DNA from: Algoriphagus sp. AK58
Lineage (GTDB): Bacteria; Bacteroidota; Bacteroidia; Cytophagales; Cyclobacteriaceae
NCBI RefSeq assembly: GCF_014324365.1
Contig: NZ_QEIG01000006.1
Span: 1-64,000, forward strand
Direction: 5' to 3'
DNA length: 64,000 nt
The translations under genes were made by a program, and so were the position numbers. The notes under the pieces are model-generated. The model had not been told where the DNA came from, ran no database searches, and saw nothing but the letters and a program-made list of their open reading frames with translations. Shown here piece after piece: positions 36,603-44,958 of this stretch. The first letter of the stretch is position 1, and every line of letters starts with the position of its first letter.

Positions 36603-36920
36603 TTACTCTTTTATTTCATTTCCTTCAGCGTCGTAGTTTTTGTCCATCTTTTCACCTTGCGCATTGGTAAAGGTTACTTTGTAATGAACTTTTTTGTCAA
36701 CGCTGGTGATCTTCCAAGCCTCTGAAATTGCTGAGCCTTTGAGCGTTTCATCACCGGCGATAGTTGTCTTTACAGGCTCTGGAAGTTCATTGGCATTGAT
36801 TTGGACTTTCTCTTCCTGAATGGAAATTTCTATCGCATCGGTTGATACTGATGCCACTGCAGGTTGAACAAAAGCCGCACCGGCTACCAAAAGGGTGGAC
36901 ATTAAAATGGTCTTTTTCAT
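36603..36920 (-). CDS. small secreted PepSY-like protein
   Basis: 105 aa with a signal peptide (MKKTILMSTLLVAGAAFVQP, cleaved after VAS). The mature part has ELPEPVKTTI and AWKIT...VHYKVTFTNAQGEKMDKNYDAEGNEI, a single alpha/beta unit like the PepSY-like (BLIP-fold) periplasmic proteins frequent in Bacteroidota. Function unknown. Monocistronic: own terminator downstream, and 399 bp separate it from the NtrC-type start. Confidence 0.75.
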   Translation of the reverse strand: MKKTILMSTLLVAGAAFVQPAVASVSTDAIEISIQEEKVQINANELPEPVKTTIAGDETLKGSAISEAWKITSVDKKVHYKVTFTNAQGEKMDKNYDAEGNEIKE

Positions 36921-37208
36921 GGTAATTAGTTTTTTGGTTTAGTATAATTCAGAATCCGGATCTGATTTCGGAAACTTGTTTTCCGATGGTGTTAGGATTA
37001 ATGCTAAGCCCGTGCCAAGGGCCCAAAACCGGTTATTTCCTACTTTTTTGAAAAAATGGATGTAGAATAGTGGGGAATTTTTCCCCAGATTGAATTAGTG
37101 GAAAAGGGCTCAGGTTCATTTCCTGTCAGTGCACCCCGTTTTTTGACCAACCATAGATAATTCTTCCTAAGAGAACTTTTTGTCACAAATAAATCTTTTG
37201 AAATCACG

Positions 37209-37216
37209 TACCTTTG
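37209..37216 (+). promoter_or_regulatory. -7 promoter box of purF-like gene
   Basis: TACCTTTG, matching TAnnTTTG, 29 bp upstream of ATG 37246. A TTTG at 37179-37182 is slightly too far (26 bp) for an ideal -33 element. Confidence 0.45.
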
Positions 37217-37245
37217 AAGTCTCAAAAGAACCTTCGTCCTTCTCC

Positions 37246-39129
37246 ATGAGTGATGCTATCAAACATGAGTGCGGTATAGCCATGATTCGGCTGCGCAAAC
37301 CCACTCAATATTACATCGACAAATACGGATCCGCCTCTTTTGCAGCCAACAGGCTGTATGTGCTGATGCAGAAGCAGATCAACCGAGGCCAGGATGGAGC
37401 CGGAGTCGCCAACATCAAGATCAACACTAAGCCGGGTACCCGATACATTAGCCGGTACCGATCGGTAGAACCCTCAGCAGTCAACGACATCTTCGAGAAA
37501 ATCAACAAGAAGTACAAAAAGGCCAAGAAACTAGGAGGTCACGATGCCCTCAGCGATGGGGAATGGCTCAAAGAAAACATCGCCTTCTCCGGTGAAGTCT
37601 GGCTCGGACACCTTCGATACGGAACCCACGGAGAAAACAGCATCGAAACTTGCCACCCTTTTCTCAAGCAGAATAACTGGAGAAGCCGAAACCTCGTCAT
37701 GGCCGGCAACTTCAACATGACCAACAACGAGGAACTTTTTGGAAAACTAGTCCAACTCGGACAACACCCTAAGGAAAAAACCGATACCGTTACCGTGATG
37801 GAAAAAATCGGACACTTTTTGGATGAAGAAAATCAACGCATTTTCGACAAATACAAGCACAACCACACCAACGAACAGCTTACTCACATCATTGAAAATG
37901 AACTCGATGTGGCCCGAATCCTGAGAAGGTCCTGCAGGGACTTTGATGGAGGCTATGCCATGGCGGGAATGATCGGTAATGGTTCTGCTTTTGTGGTGAG
38001 AGACCCGTCCGGTATTCGTCCTGCGTTTTACTATGCGGATGAGGAGGTCATTGTAATTGCTTCAGAGAAACCGGCTATCAAGTCAGCTTTCAATATTGAT
38101 TTCAATGCCATCAAGGAGATTAAGCCCGGTCATGCCATCGTGATCAATAAGGACGGTTCCTACTCTGAGGATGAGATTTTGCCTGCCAGAGAAAAGAAGT
38201 CTTGCTCTTTTGAGCGGATCTATTTTTCGAGAGGAACAGATCCGGGAATCTACCAGGAAAGAAAAAATCTTGGCAAAGCCTTGATTCCTCAGATTCTGAA
38301 AGCGATTGACTTTGACCTGAAAAACACCGTGTTTTCCTACATTCCCAATACCGCCGAAACGGCCTTTTTGGGCTTGATCGAGGGATTGGATGAATACTTG
38401 GTAGCCAAAAGAAAGGAAGTCCTGCTGGATGGGAAACCTCATGTCGGCGATCTGGATGAACTCCTGAGTTTCCGCCCACGGGTCGAAAAATTGGTTAGCA
38501 AAGATGTGAAGCTGCGGACCTTTATCACGAGTGATGAGGACCGAGATTCGATGGTAGCGAGTGTTTACGATACTACTTACGAAGTGATCCGTCCTGGAAT
38601 TGACACCGTAGTGGTGATCGATGACAGCATCGTGAGAGGAACTACCTTGGAGAAAAGTATCCTCACCACGCTCGATAAGCTGAATCCCAAGCGAATCGTG
38701 ATCGTCTCCTCCGCTCCTCAGATTCGTTATCCGGATTGCTATGGCATCGACATGTCCCGAATGAAGGAATTTATCGCCTTCCGTGCGGCCATCGCCCTGA
38801 TCAAGGAGCGCAAAATGGAAAATCTATTGGAGCAAGTGTATGAGTCTTGTATATCTCAACCTCACAATTCCGAGAACTTCGTAAAGCAGGTGTATGCCCC
38901 ATTTACCGATGAGGAAATTTCAGACAAAGTCGCCGAAATTGTGACTACTTCTGAAATTCATGCTGAGGTGAAAGTGATTTTCCAGACGGTAGACAACTTG
39001 CATAAATGCATCCCGGATCACTTGGGGGACTGGTATTTTACCGGCGACTATCCGACTACGGGAGGTACGCGCGTGGTCAACCGTGCCTTTGCCAACTATA
39101 TGGAGGGCAAAGTGGTCAGAGCGTATTAA
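37246..39129 (+). CDS. amidophosphoribosyltransferase-like class II glutamine amidotransferase
   Basis: 627 aa from ATG 37246; an upstream TTG (37180) would bring the promoter box into the coding region. The N-terminal Ntn-hydrolase domain has Cys9 in KHECGIAMI (the nucleophile after maturation), NRGQDGAGV and GHLRYGTHG. The C-terminal phosphoribosyltransferase domain has the PRPP loop VVVIDDSIVRGTT. PurF makes phosphoribosylamine from PRPP and Gln, the first step of purine synthesis. At 627 aa it is longer than standard PurF (about 470-505) and is the long form common in Bacteroidota. Such genomes often carry a second, shorter copy, so the precise role is uncertain. Confidence 0.88.
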   Translation: MSDAIKHECGIAMIRLRKPTQYYIDKYGSASFAANRLYVLMQKQINRGQDGAGVANIKINTKPGTRYISRYRSVEPSAVNDIFEKINKKYKKAKKLGGHDALSDGEWLKENIAFSGEVWLGHLRYGTHGENSIETCHPFLKQNNWRSRNLVMAGNFNMTNNEELFGKLVQLGQHPKEKTDTVTVMEKIGHFLDEENQRIFDKYKHNHTNEQLTHIIENELDVARILRRSCRDFDGGYAMAGMIGNGSAFVVRDPSGIRPAFYYADEEVIVIASEKPAIKSAFNIDFNAIKEIKPGHAIVINKDGSYSEDEILPAREKKSCSFERIYFSRGTDPGIYQERKNLGKALIPQILKAIDFDLKNTVFSYIPNTAETAFLGLIEGLDEYLVAKRKEVLLDGKPHVGDLDELLSFRPRVEKLVSKDVKLRTFITSDEDRDSMVASVYDTTYEVIRPGIDTVVVIDDSIVRGTTLEKSILTTLDKLNPKRIVIVSSAPQIRYPDCYGIDMSRMKEFIAFRAAIALIKERKMENLLEQVYESCISQPHNSENFVKQVYAPFTDEEISDKVAEIVTTSEIHAEVKVIFQTVDNLHKCIPDHLGDWYFTGDYPTTGGTRVVNRAFANYMEGKVVRAY

Positions 39130-39260
39130 TTAGAGATTAGAAGTTTGAGATTTGATGCTTCGACCTCCAGATTCCCGTCCCTCAGGAGGTCACAGCTTGA
39201 ATTTGGAAAGCCCTTGGATCTGTGGATTCAGAGGCTTTTTTGATGGAGGGGAGCGCTCTT

Positions 39261-39299
39261 AGACCTGTCAGGTTTTTGAAAACCTGACAGGTCTTTTTA
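39261..39299 (+). terminator. terminator of purF-like gene
   Basis: AGACCTGTCAGGTTTT-tg-AAAACCTGACAGGTCT (16-bp perfect stem) followed by TTTTT. Confidence 0.88.
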
Positions 39300-39526
39300 G
39301 TTAGCTAACCTGCCTTGACCAGCTTTTTCTAAATTTTTCTTTTTGAAATTCAAGAAGTTATAAGCTATTGAATAAAAAATAGTTCGTTGGGGGTTGTTTT
39401 TTGGGAATTCACTCCACTTATTACTTAAGAAATTTTTATGGCCGTAAAAAATTCGTTTTTGAGTCGAGTAAACCAAACCATTTTCTAAACACAAACTTTT
39501 AAAAAAATCATGTTTAAAAATTATTT

Positions 39527-39572
39527 CAGATCAAATCAGATCAAATCAGATCAAATCAGATCAAATCAGATC
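39527..39572 (+). repeat. 10-bp tandem repeat, 4.6 copies, at lipoprotein 5' end
   Basis: CAGATCAAAT repeated without mismatch over 46 bp, ending 3 bp before ATG 39576. It lies between two in-frame ATGs (39510 and 39576), both in the context ATGTTTAAAA. The unit is not a multiple of three. Confidence 0.9.
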
Positions 39573-39575
39573 TTA

Positions 39576-40241
39576 ATGTTTAAAAGAGGGCTACCACTTT
39601 GGGTCTTTTTGATTTTTTTGGTTTCGTGTAAAAACGCTGCAAAGGACTCTGATATTTCGGCAAAAGGTCCTATTCCAGCGGATGGAGGCGGAGAAATTAG
39701 CATCCCATCTTTTTATCCAACTGACACGGTGAGCTGGTGGGGAAGAGAAAGTGAAACTGATTTTCTACGCATCGTCAGTGATCGGGAAGAATTGGATAAG
39801 TCGTCCCTGATGATGGATGGCAAGTCTGTTTTTGAAGAGAATGCTTCAATGCTTGTACAGGAGTTGGGTTTGGAAAAACTCTCCGAAAATGGGGAATTTT
39901 CCACCTTTGAAGCTAATGGATTCCGTTTGGTAACTAAGGGCAACCAATCCTTTTCAATTGCAATTCAAAAACCAGAAAAATTCAGCCTTGAAGGAAAAGC
40001 TCTTCAGGATCTCACCTTGGCTGAATTTAAACAGCGCTATCCTAAATCTTATGCAGCTAGGAATTTTGGTACAAGGAGTGATTCTAAAATTATCACAAGT
40101 TATCCTGATACTATTCCTTCAAGCTTTGATTATTCCTTCATTTATATCATGGATAAAGGAGAATTGAGGCTCTTTTGGGTAGAAGGAAAATTGGCGGAGG
40201 CTTTTGTTGTCTTTGGTCAGCAGCAAAGAGGAGATTTTTAA
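39576..40241 (+). CDS. lipoprotein of unknown function
   Basis: 221 aa from ATG 39576, with signal MFKRGLPLWVFLIFLVSC and lipidated Cys18. An in-frame ATG at 39510 adds 22 residues (NYFRSNQIKSDQI...) encoded by the tandem repeat and would spoil the signal peptide start, so it is not preferred. The mature part is acidic with IPSFYPTDTVSWWGRESETDF and ends FVVFGQQQRGDF; no family is recognised. A second short lipoprotein starts 14 bp after its stop, so the two are probably one operon. The repeat at its 5' end could alter expression. Confidence 0.75.
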   Translation: MFKRGLPLWVFLIFLVSCKNAAKDSDISAKGPIPADGGGEISIPSFYPTDTVSWWGRESETDFLRIVSDREELDKSSLMMDGKSVFEENASMLVQELGLEKLSENGEFSTFEANGFRLVTKGNQSFSIAIQKPEKFSLEGKALQDLTLAEFKQRYPKSYAARNFGTRSDSKIITSYPDTIPSSFDYSFIYIMDKGELRLFWVEGKLAEAFVVFGQQQRGDF

Positions 40242-40255
40242 TTTTATCTGAATTT

Positions 40256-40687
40256 ATGAAGCGACTAATATTTAATAGCCTAATAGTGGTTTTGTTTTCC
40301 GCATGTTCCCTTTGGGAAAGACAGCAGTTTGAATTCACCTATCAAGTAGTTTCTGAATCTGAAATTGTGGTGGATTTTACCAAAATTAATTCCGGATCTT
40401 GGGACACACTTCTTTTCGTTCGTCCTTATGCCACTTCTCAGCAGCTCGGGATTGGTTATTTGGATTCTGAGTTTCTTGCACAAAGAGCAGTAAACGACGG
40501 TGTCATAATCAGTAGCTACATTTTTGATGGGGAAATGGATGGTTATACTTCCTGCCCGCGGTTTCCAGTAGATTTTGATCAGCTTTTTGATGACTTGGAT
40601 TCTGTCTCTGTTTTAAAGATTCCACGTTTAGAGGCGGTATTCAGATTTGTTAAGAATGAGGAGGGTAGGTATCGGCTGAAAAAGTAG
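40256..40687 (+). CDS. small lipoprotein of unknown function
   Basis: 143 aa from ATG 40256 with a lipoprotein signal (MKRLIFNSLIVVLFSAC, Cys17). An upstream in-frame start at 40175 overlaps the previous gene and is rejected. The mature protein begins SLWERQQFEFTYQVV and is beta-rich by pattern; there is no family I recognise. Likely cotranscribed with the lipoprotein 14 bp upstream. Confidence 0.72.
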   Translation: MKRLIFNSLIVVLFSACSLWERQQFEFTYQVVSESEIVVDFTKINSGSWDTLLFVRPYATSQQLGIGYLDSEFLAQRAVNDGVIISSYIFDGEMDGYTSCPRFPVDFDQLFDDLDSVSVLKIPRLEAVFRFVKNEEGRYRLKK

Positions 40688-40785
40688 TTCGACCGATTCG
40701 ATTAGAGTATTTTAAACCGGAAGTGAATTTTCTCCCTTCCGGTTTTGTTTTTCTGGCTATTTTCGAAAAAAGAAGAATTCCAACT

Positions 40786-41841
40786 ATGAGCGAAATAAAC
40801 GTCCCCCTACTCAAGCAAATCTGTGAAATCGCCGGTGCGCCGGGCTTTGAAAAGCGTGTCAGAGACTTGGTTATTGATCTGGTCAAGCCGCATGCCAATG
40901 AGGTCAGCACAGACAATCTCGGCAATGTCATTGCGATCAAGCGAGGAAATAGAAATCCTGACGGCAAGCGTGTCATGGTCGCTGCCCACTTGGATGAGAT
41001 CGGCTTTATCGTCACTCATATTGACGAGCAGGGCTTTTTGAGATTTCACACCTTGGGTGGATTCGATCCCAAGACCCTCACCGCACAGCGCGTGATTGTG
41101 CATGGTAAAAAGGACTTGATCGGAGTGATGGGAAGCAAACCCATCCATGTAATGACCCAGGAGGAGCGGGCAAAGCTTCCAAAAACCACCGATTTTTTTA
41201 TCGATTTGGGAATGCCTAAGGAGGAAGTGGAGAAATACATTTCCATCGGTGATCCTGTTACCCGGGACCGAGAATTAATCGAAATGGGCGACTGCGTCAA
41301 CTGCAAGTCAATCGATAACCGCGTGGCGGTATTTATCCTGATCGAAGCCTTGAAAAAGCTTGAAAACCCTTCCTACGATGTCTACGCCACTTTTACCGTC
41401 CAAGAAGAAGTCGGAATCCGTGGTGCGAATGTGGCAGCTCATAGCATCAATCCGGACTTTGGTATTGCACTCGATACCACCATTGCTTTTGATGTTCCGG
41501 GAGCTGCGGCACATGAAAAAGTAACCGAGTTAGGCAAAGGTACCGCCATTAAAATCATGGATGCTATGACGATCTGCGATTACCGCATGGTGGAGTTCAT
41601 GAAGCAGACAGCCACGAAGGAGGCTATTTCCTGGCAACCTGAGATCCTTACGGCAGGAGGTACTGATACGGCGGGAGTTCAGCGGATGGGTAAGCAGGGT
41701 TCGATCGCAGGAGCGATTTCTATTCCAACCCGGCACTTGCATCAAGTGATTGAGATGGCACACAAAAAAGACATCTCTGATTCCATTTCCCTACTTGTCG
41801 CCTGTCTTGAGCAGGTAGATACCTACGATTGGAGCCATTAA
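40786..41841 (+). CDS. M42-family aminopeptidase
   Basis: 351 aa from ATG 40786 (MSEINVPLLKQICEIAGAPG); the longer frame from 40723 adds 21 residues without similarity. The co-catalytic metal site is visible: AAHLDEIGF (H68), SIDNRVAV (bridging Asp), QEEVGIRGA (catalytic Glu and ligand), ALDTT (Asp ligand) and a C-terminal HLHQVIE (His). Length matches M42 enzymes (about 345-360), tetrahedral dodecameric aminopeptidases of the cytoplasm that trim peptides. Single gene, hairpin downstream. Confidence 0.9.
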   Translation: MSEINVPLLKQICEIAGAPGFEKRVRDLVIDLVKPHANEVSTDNLGNVIAIKRGNRNPDGKRVMVAAHLDEIGFIVTHIDEQGFLRFHTLGGFDPKTLTAQRVIVHGKKDLIGVMGSKPIHVMTQEERAKLPKTTDFFIDLGMPKEEVEKYISIGDPVTRDRELIEMGDCVNCKSIDNRVAVFILIEALKKLENPSYDVYATFTVQEEVGIRGANVAAHSINPDFGIALDTTIAFDVPGAAAHEKVTELGKGTAIKIMDAMTICDYRMVEFMKQTATKEAISWQPEILTAGGTDTAGVQRMGKQGSIAGAISIPTRHLHQVIEMAHKKDISDSISLLVACLEQVDTYDWSH

Positions 41842-41854
41842 GCTCAACCAACTC

Positions 41855-41879
41855 TCCAAGGGTTCAAAACCCTTGGAGG
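41855..41879. terminator. hairpin after M42 peptidase
   Basis: CTCCAAGGGTT-caa-AACCCTTGGAG, a perfect 11-bp stem 14 bp after the stop codon, but without a strong T tract. Confidence 0.6.
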
Positions 41880-41952
41880 GTTAATCGTCTTCTCTTTCGC
41901 CATGGTCTGTTTCCCCATAGAACATTAATCCCCAAAGCAATCCCCAACCTCT

Positions 41953-42747
41953 ATGAAACCTACTCTTTTTCTCTTTTCCATCCTTATTCTTCTCTCTTGT
42001 CAAAAAGCCGAAAAAGAAGAAGTCGCCATCCAACCTACCGAGTCAGATTGGCAAGTCCTTTTCAACGGAAAAGACTTGGCTGGCTGGACGCCCAAGATTC
42101 ATCAACATGAGGCGGGGGACAATTATGCGAATACCTTTCGGGTGGAGGATGGAGCGATTGTGGTGAATTACGATGGGTATGAAAAATTTGAAGATCGATT
42201 TGGGCACTTGTTTTACGAGAAGCCTTTTTCGAGCTATCACCTGAGTTGGGAGTATCGGTTTACGGATCAGTTTATGGAGGATGCGCCTAGCTACACTTAC
42301 CGAAACTCGGGAGTGATGTTTCATTCGCAGGCTCCCGAGACGATTTTGAAAGAGCAGGATTGGCCGATATCGGTAGAGTATCAGATGTATGCGGAGGAAA
42401 AGGAGGGAGTACCCAGACCAACAGGCAATATGTGTTCACCCGGAACTGACGTGATGTTTGAAGGAAAAGTCGATGAACGTCACTGTATCAATTCTTCGGG
42501 TCCAACTTTCCCATGGGATCAATGGGTAAAAGCGGAACTGATCGTCTATGGCGACTCCATCGTGCATCATTTGGTCAACGGAGATACGGTCTTGACTTAC
42601 AGCAAACCCCAAATCGGTGGAGGCGTTGCTAACAGATATGATCCTGCCCTCAAAGTGGACGGCACTCCCCTGAAGTCAGGCTACATCGGCCTGCAAAGTG
42701 AGGGGCAAGGGGTGATGTTTAGAGATATAAAAATTAGGGTTCTCTAA
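41953..42747 (+). CDS. DUF1080 lipoprotein (3-keto-disaccharide hydrolase-like)
   Basis: 264 aa. Lipoprotein signal MKPTLFLFSILILLSC with Cys16. The domain has the typical DUF1080 opening WQVLFNGKDLAGWTPKI, the FEDRFGHLFYEKPF strand region, YRNSGVMFHSQ, WPISVEYQMY and a closing GYIGLQSEGQGVMFRDIKI. The fold is a concanavalin-like beta-sandwich. Some members hydrolyse 3-keto-glycosides after a dehydrogenase step; others have no tested activity. No dehydrogenase is next to it. Confidence 0.87.
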   Translation: MKPTLFLFSILILLSCQKAEKEEVAIQPTESDWQVLFNGKDLAGWTPKIHQHEAGDNYANTFRVEDGAIVVNYDGYEKFEDRFGHLFYEKPFSSYHLSWEYRFTDQFMEDAPSYTYRNSGVMFHSQAPETILKEQDWPISVEYQMYAEEKEGVPRPTGNMCSPGTDVMFEGKVDERHCINSSGPTFPWDQWVKAELIVYGDSIVHHLVNGDTVLTYSKPQIGGGVANRYDPALKVDGTPLKSGYIGLQSEGQGVMFRDIKIRVL

Positions 42748-42927
42748 GGATCAATTTGTTTCACAACGATACTTTTCTTCATTTTATTATCAATTTTAAG
42801 TAAATGAAAAAGTACTGATATCAGGAACCAAAAATCGACTTAAATTCACTCCCTTCCATGTGATTAGAGATAGACTTGATTCACCTTTCCATACCATTAT
42901 TGATTGCTGCTTGAGATAAGAAATCCC

Positions 42928-44862
42928 ATGAATACTATTTTATTTATTTTACTTTTTTGGTTTCAAGGTTCAAATCCCTTGTCCGATAGTCTTATTCTGG
43001 AGTTGAAGAAAAGTAAGGATCCCTCCACCAAAGCTTCCATTTTTTATTCACTTGCACGTGCCAATTATGGCTCTGATCAGGATCTTGCCATTGCTTACGC
43101 GGATTCTTCGATATTTTTTGGGAATCAGGCTAAAGATTCAAAAATGAAAGCCAATGCGCTCAACATCAAAGCAGTCGCCTATTTGATCAAATCTGATTTT
43201 GAGAACTCCATGAAGCTTAATCTGGAGGCACTCAAAATCAGGGAATCCATCCAAGACACTACGGGATTGATCGAGTCCCATCTCAATCTTGGCAACATAC
43301 TCTATCGGACAGGAAAAAGTAATGAGGCAGTAGTCCGATATAAAAAAGCCTTGGTTTACGCTCAACTTTCAAACAATCAAAGAGGGCTTAGCCTACTATT
43401 CAACAACATTGGCAGCTACTACCGAGACAGATGGAAAGCTTCCGGAGAAGCATTGGATTTGGATTCTGCCAAAGTGTATTTGGCTAAATCCCTAGAGGTA
43501 AAGACTGCATTAAATGATTCCCGGGGATTGGTGAATACACTTAATCAACTTTCGGAATTGGCTCAGGCTGAGAAAAAATACATGATTGCCGAACGTTACC
43601 TGAGTCGAGGATTGGAGATTTCCAAAGGTATCGACGACCCGGAGCTTAGGATTTCCCTGCTGACACAGTTGACTGGTTTTCACTTGGAAGTAGGAGATAA
43701 GAATAAGGCTTTGAATCATGCCCTCGAAGCCTATGAGATTGCCGAAAAGTTGGAATCTACTTATCAGATTTCCAATGCTGCGGGTAATCTCTCTGAGGCC
43801 TATGAGGCGATTGGAGCGTTTGAAAAAGCCCTTACTTTCAATAAGAAAAAGCTCGAAGCTGAAACGGTGCTAAATAATGAAACCAAACAGAAGATACAGG
43901 AAGATCTTTTGATCCAATATGAGTCAGAGAAAAAAGAACTCGAAAATCAAAGGCTTCTCGAAGAACAGCGATTTCTTGACTTGACTCTCCAAAGGAGAAA
44001 TGAGCTACTGATCGGGATGGTGGTTATTTCAGTTGGTTTGATTGGAATAGGGCTATTTCAGAGAAAGAAAAATGCTGAATTGGCCAAAACTCAAAAGGAG
44101 CTAAGAGAACTCTTGAGTGAACTGAGACAGAAAAATGCCGAAATTGAGCTTCAGTCACAGCTCCTTAGTGAGACCAATACAGCTCTCAAGGAATCCAATG
44201 TCACTCGGGAGCGTTTGCTTTCGGTGATCTCTCATGATGTCAAAACTCCACTGAACTCACTGACCGCCCTGTTGGATTTTTGGGATAAAAAACTGCTTTC
44301 TGAGGAAGAATTGAATGATGTGATTCCAAAAATTTCCAAGCAGACACACACCGTTCACACCCTATTGGAGAATCTTCTGGAATGGTCTCAGGCCCAAACG
44401 AACTTAGGTCAGGTGAAATTTTCTGATGTCAATCTTGACAAGCTTATCTCCGAATCCATTCAGCTGGTCTTGCCAGCAGCAGAAGAGAAAAAACTCAAGA
44501 TTATCAACCAAATACCTGACGAAGTAATTATCCACACCGATCGAGATCGATTGAGCTTCATCATTCGAAATTTGATTACCAATGCTTTAAAATTTACCCC
44601 ATCGGAAGGGCAGATTTTGATCTCCTATGAAGCTAAAGGAAATGGTAAAATCCACATCTCAGACGATGGGATCGGTATGAGTCCTTCAAAGATTGATTCT
44701 TTGTTTTCTCGCAAAATCGGTTCCTCCAGGGGTACTGAGGGGGAGAAAGGTTCAGGTGTCGGACTTTTACTTTGTAAAGAATTTGCGGAAAGTCTTGGGG
44801 CTAATCTTCAGGTAGTCAGTGAGATAGGTAAAGGATCCACTTTTACAATAAATCTGGGTTAA
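42928..44862 (+). CDS. TPR sensor histidine kinase (HisKA type)
   Basis: 644 aa from ATG 42928 (MNTILFILLFWFQG signal or anchor); a TTG 24 bp upstream is less likely. A periplasmic array of TPR-like helices (about 25-330, e.g. LINLGNILYRTGKSNEAVVRYK-type repeats) is followed by a coiled coil, one membrane helix (about 360-378), a second coiled coil, HisKA with VISHDVKTPL (His436), and HATPase_c with NLITNALKF, DDGIGMSP and GSGVGLLLCKEF. It is an orphan kinase: no regulator adjoins it. Domain layout is like the kinase at 8257 but with HisKA rather than HisKA_3. Confidence 0.9.
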   Translation: MNTILFILLFWFQGSNPLSDSLILELKKSKDPSTKASIFYSLARANYGSDQDLAIAYADSSIFFGNQAKDSKMKANALNIKAVAYLIKSDFENSMKLNLEALKIRESIQDTTGLIESHLNLGNILYRTGKSNEAVVRYKKALVYAQLSNNQRGLSLLFNNIGSYYRDRWKASGEALDLDSAKVYLAKSLEVKTALNDSRGLVNTLNQLSELAQAEKKYMIAERYLSRGLEISKGIDDPELRISLLTQLTGFHLEVGDKNKALNHALEAYEIAEKLESTYQISNAAGNLSEAYEAIGAFEKALTFNKKKLEAETVLNNETKQKIQEDLLIQYESEKKELENQRLLEEQRFLDLTLQRRNELLIGMVVISVGLIGIGLFQRKKNAELAKTQKELRELLSELRQKNAEIELQSQLLSETNTALKESNVTRERLLSVISHDVKTPLNSLTALLDFWDKKLLSEEELNDVIPKISKQTHTVHTLLENLLEWSQAQTNLGQVKFSDVNLDKLISESIQLVLPAAEEKKLKIINQIPDEVIIHTDRDRLSFIIRNLITNALKFTPSEGQILISYEAKGNGKIHISDDGIGMSPSKIDSLFSRKIGSSRGTEGEKGSGVGLLLCKEFAESLGANLQVVSEIGKGSTFTINLG

Positions 44863-44892
44863 TTGGTTTTGCTCATTAAGTGTTTGTAAACC

Positions 44893-44924
44893 AAAAATCC
44901 AGAGCCTCACAACTCTGGATTTTT
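44893..44924. terminator. bidirectional terminator
   Basis: AAAAATCCAGAG-cctcacaa-CTCTGGATTTTT between the convergent kinase and valS genes. Confidence 0.85.
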
Positions 44925-44958
44925 CTATAAATTCAATAACCAAAAAACGAAGCCCTAA

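Larger units (their letters stand above)
39130..39575. other. spacer with terminator and 10-bp tandem repeat
   Basis: 446 bp after the purF-like gene: terminator at 39261-39299, then A/T-rich sequence, then the tandem repeat at 39527-39572 just before the lipoprotein start. The frame 39297-39494 (minus) is not convincing. Confidence 0.5.

Noticed and set aside
39297..39494. 65-codon frame on the minus strand after the purF-like terminator
   Set aside because: A/T-rich, no recognisable motif, and runs against the terminator.
39527..39572. Possible CRISPR-like repeats
   Set aside because: The 10-bp units are directly adjacent with no spacers; it is a simple tandem repeat.
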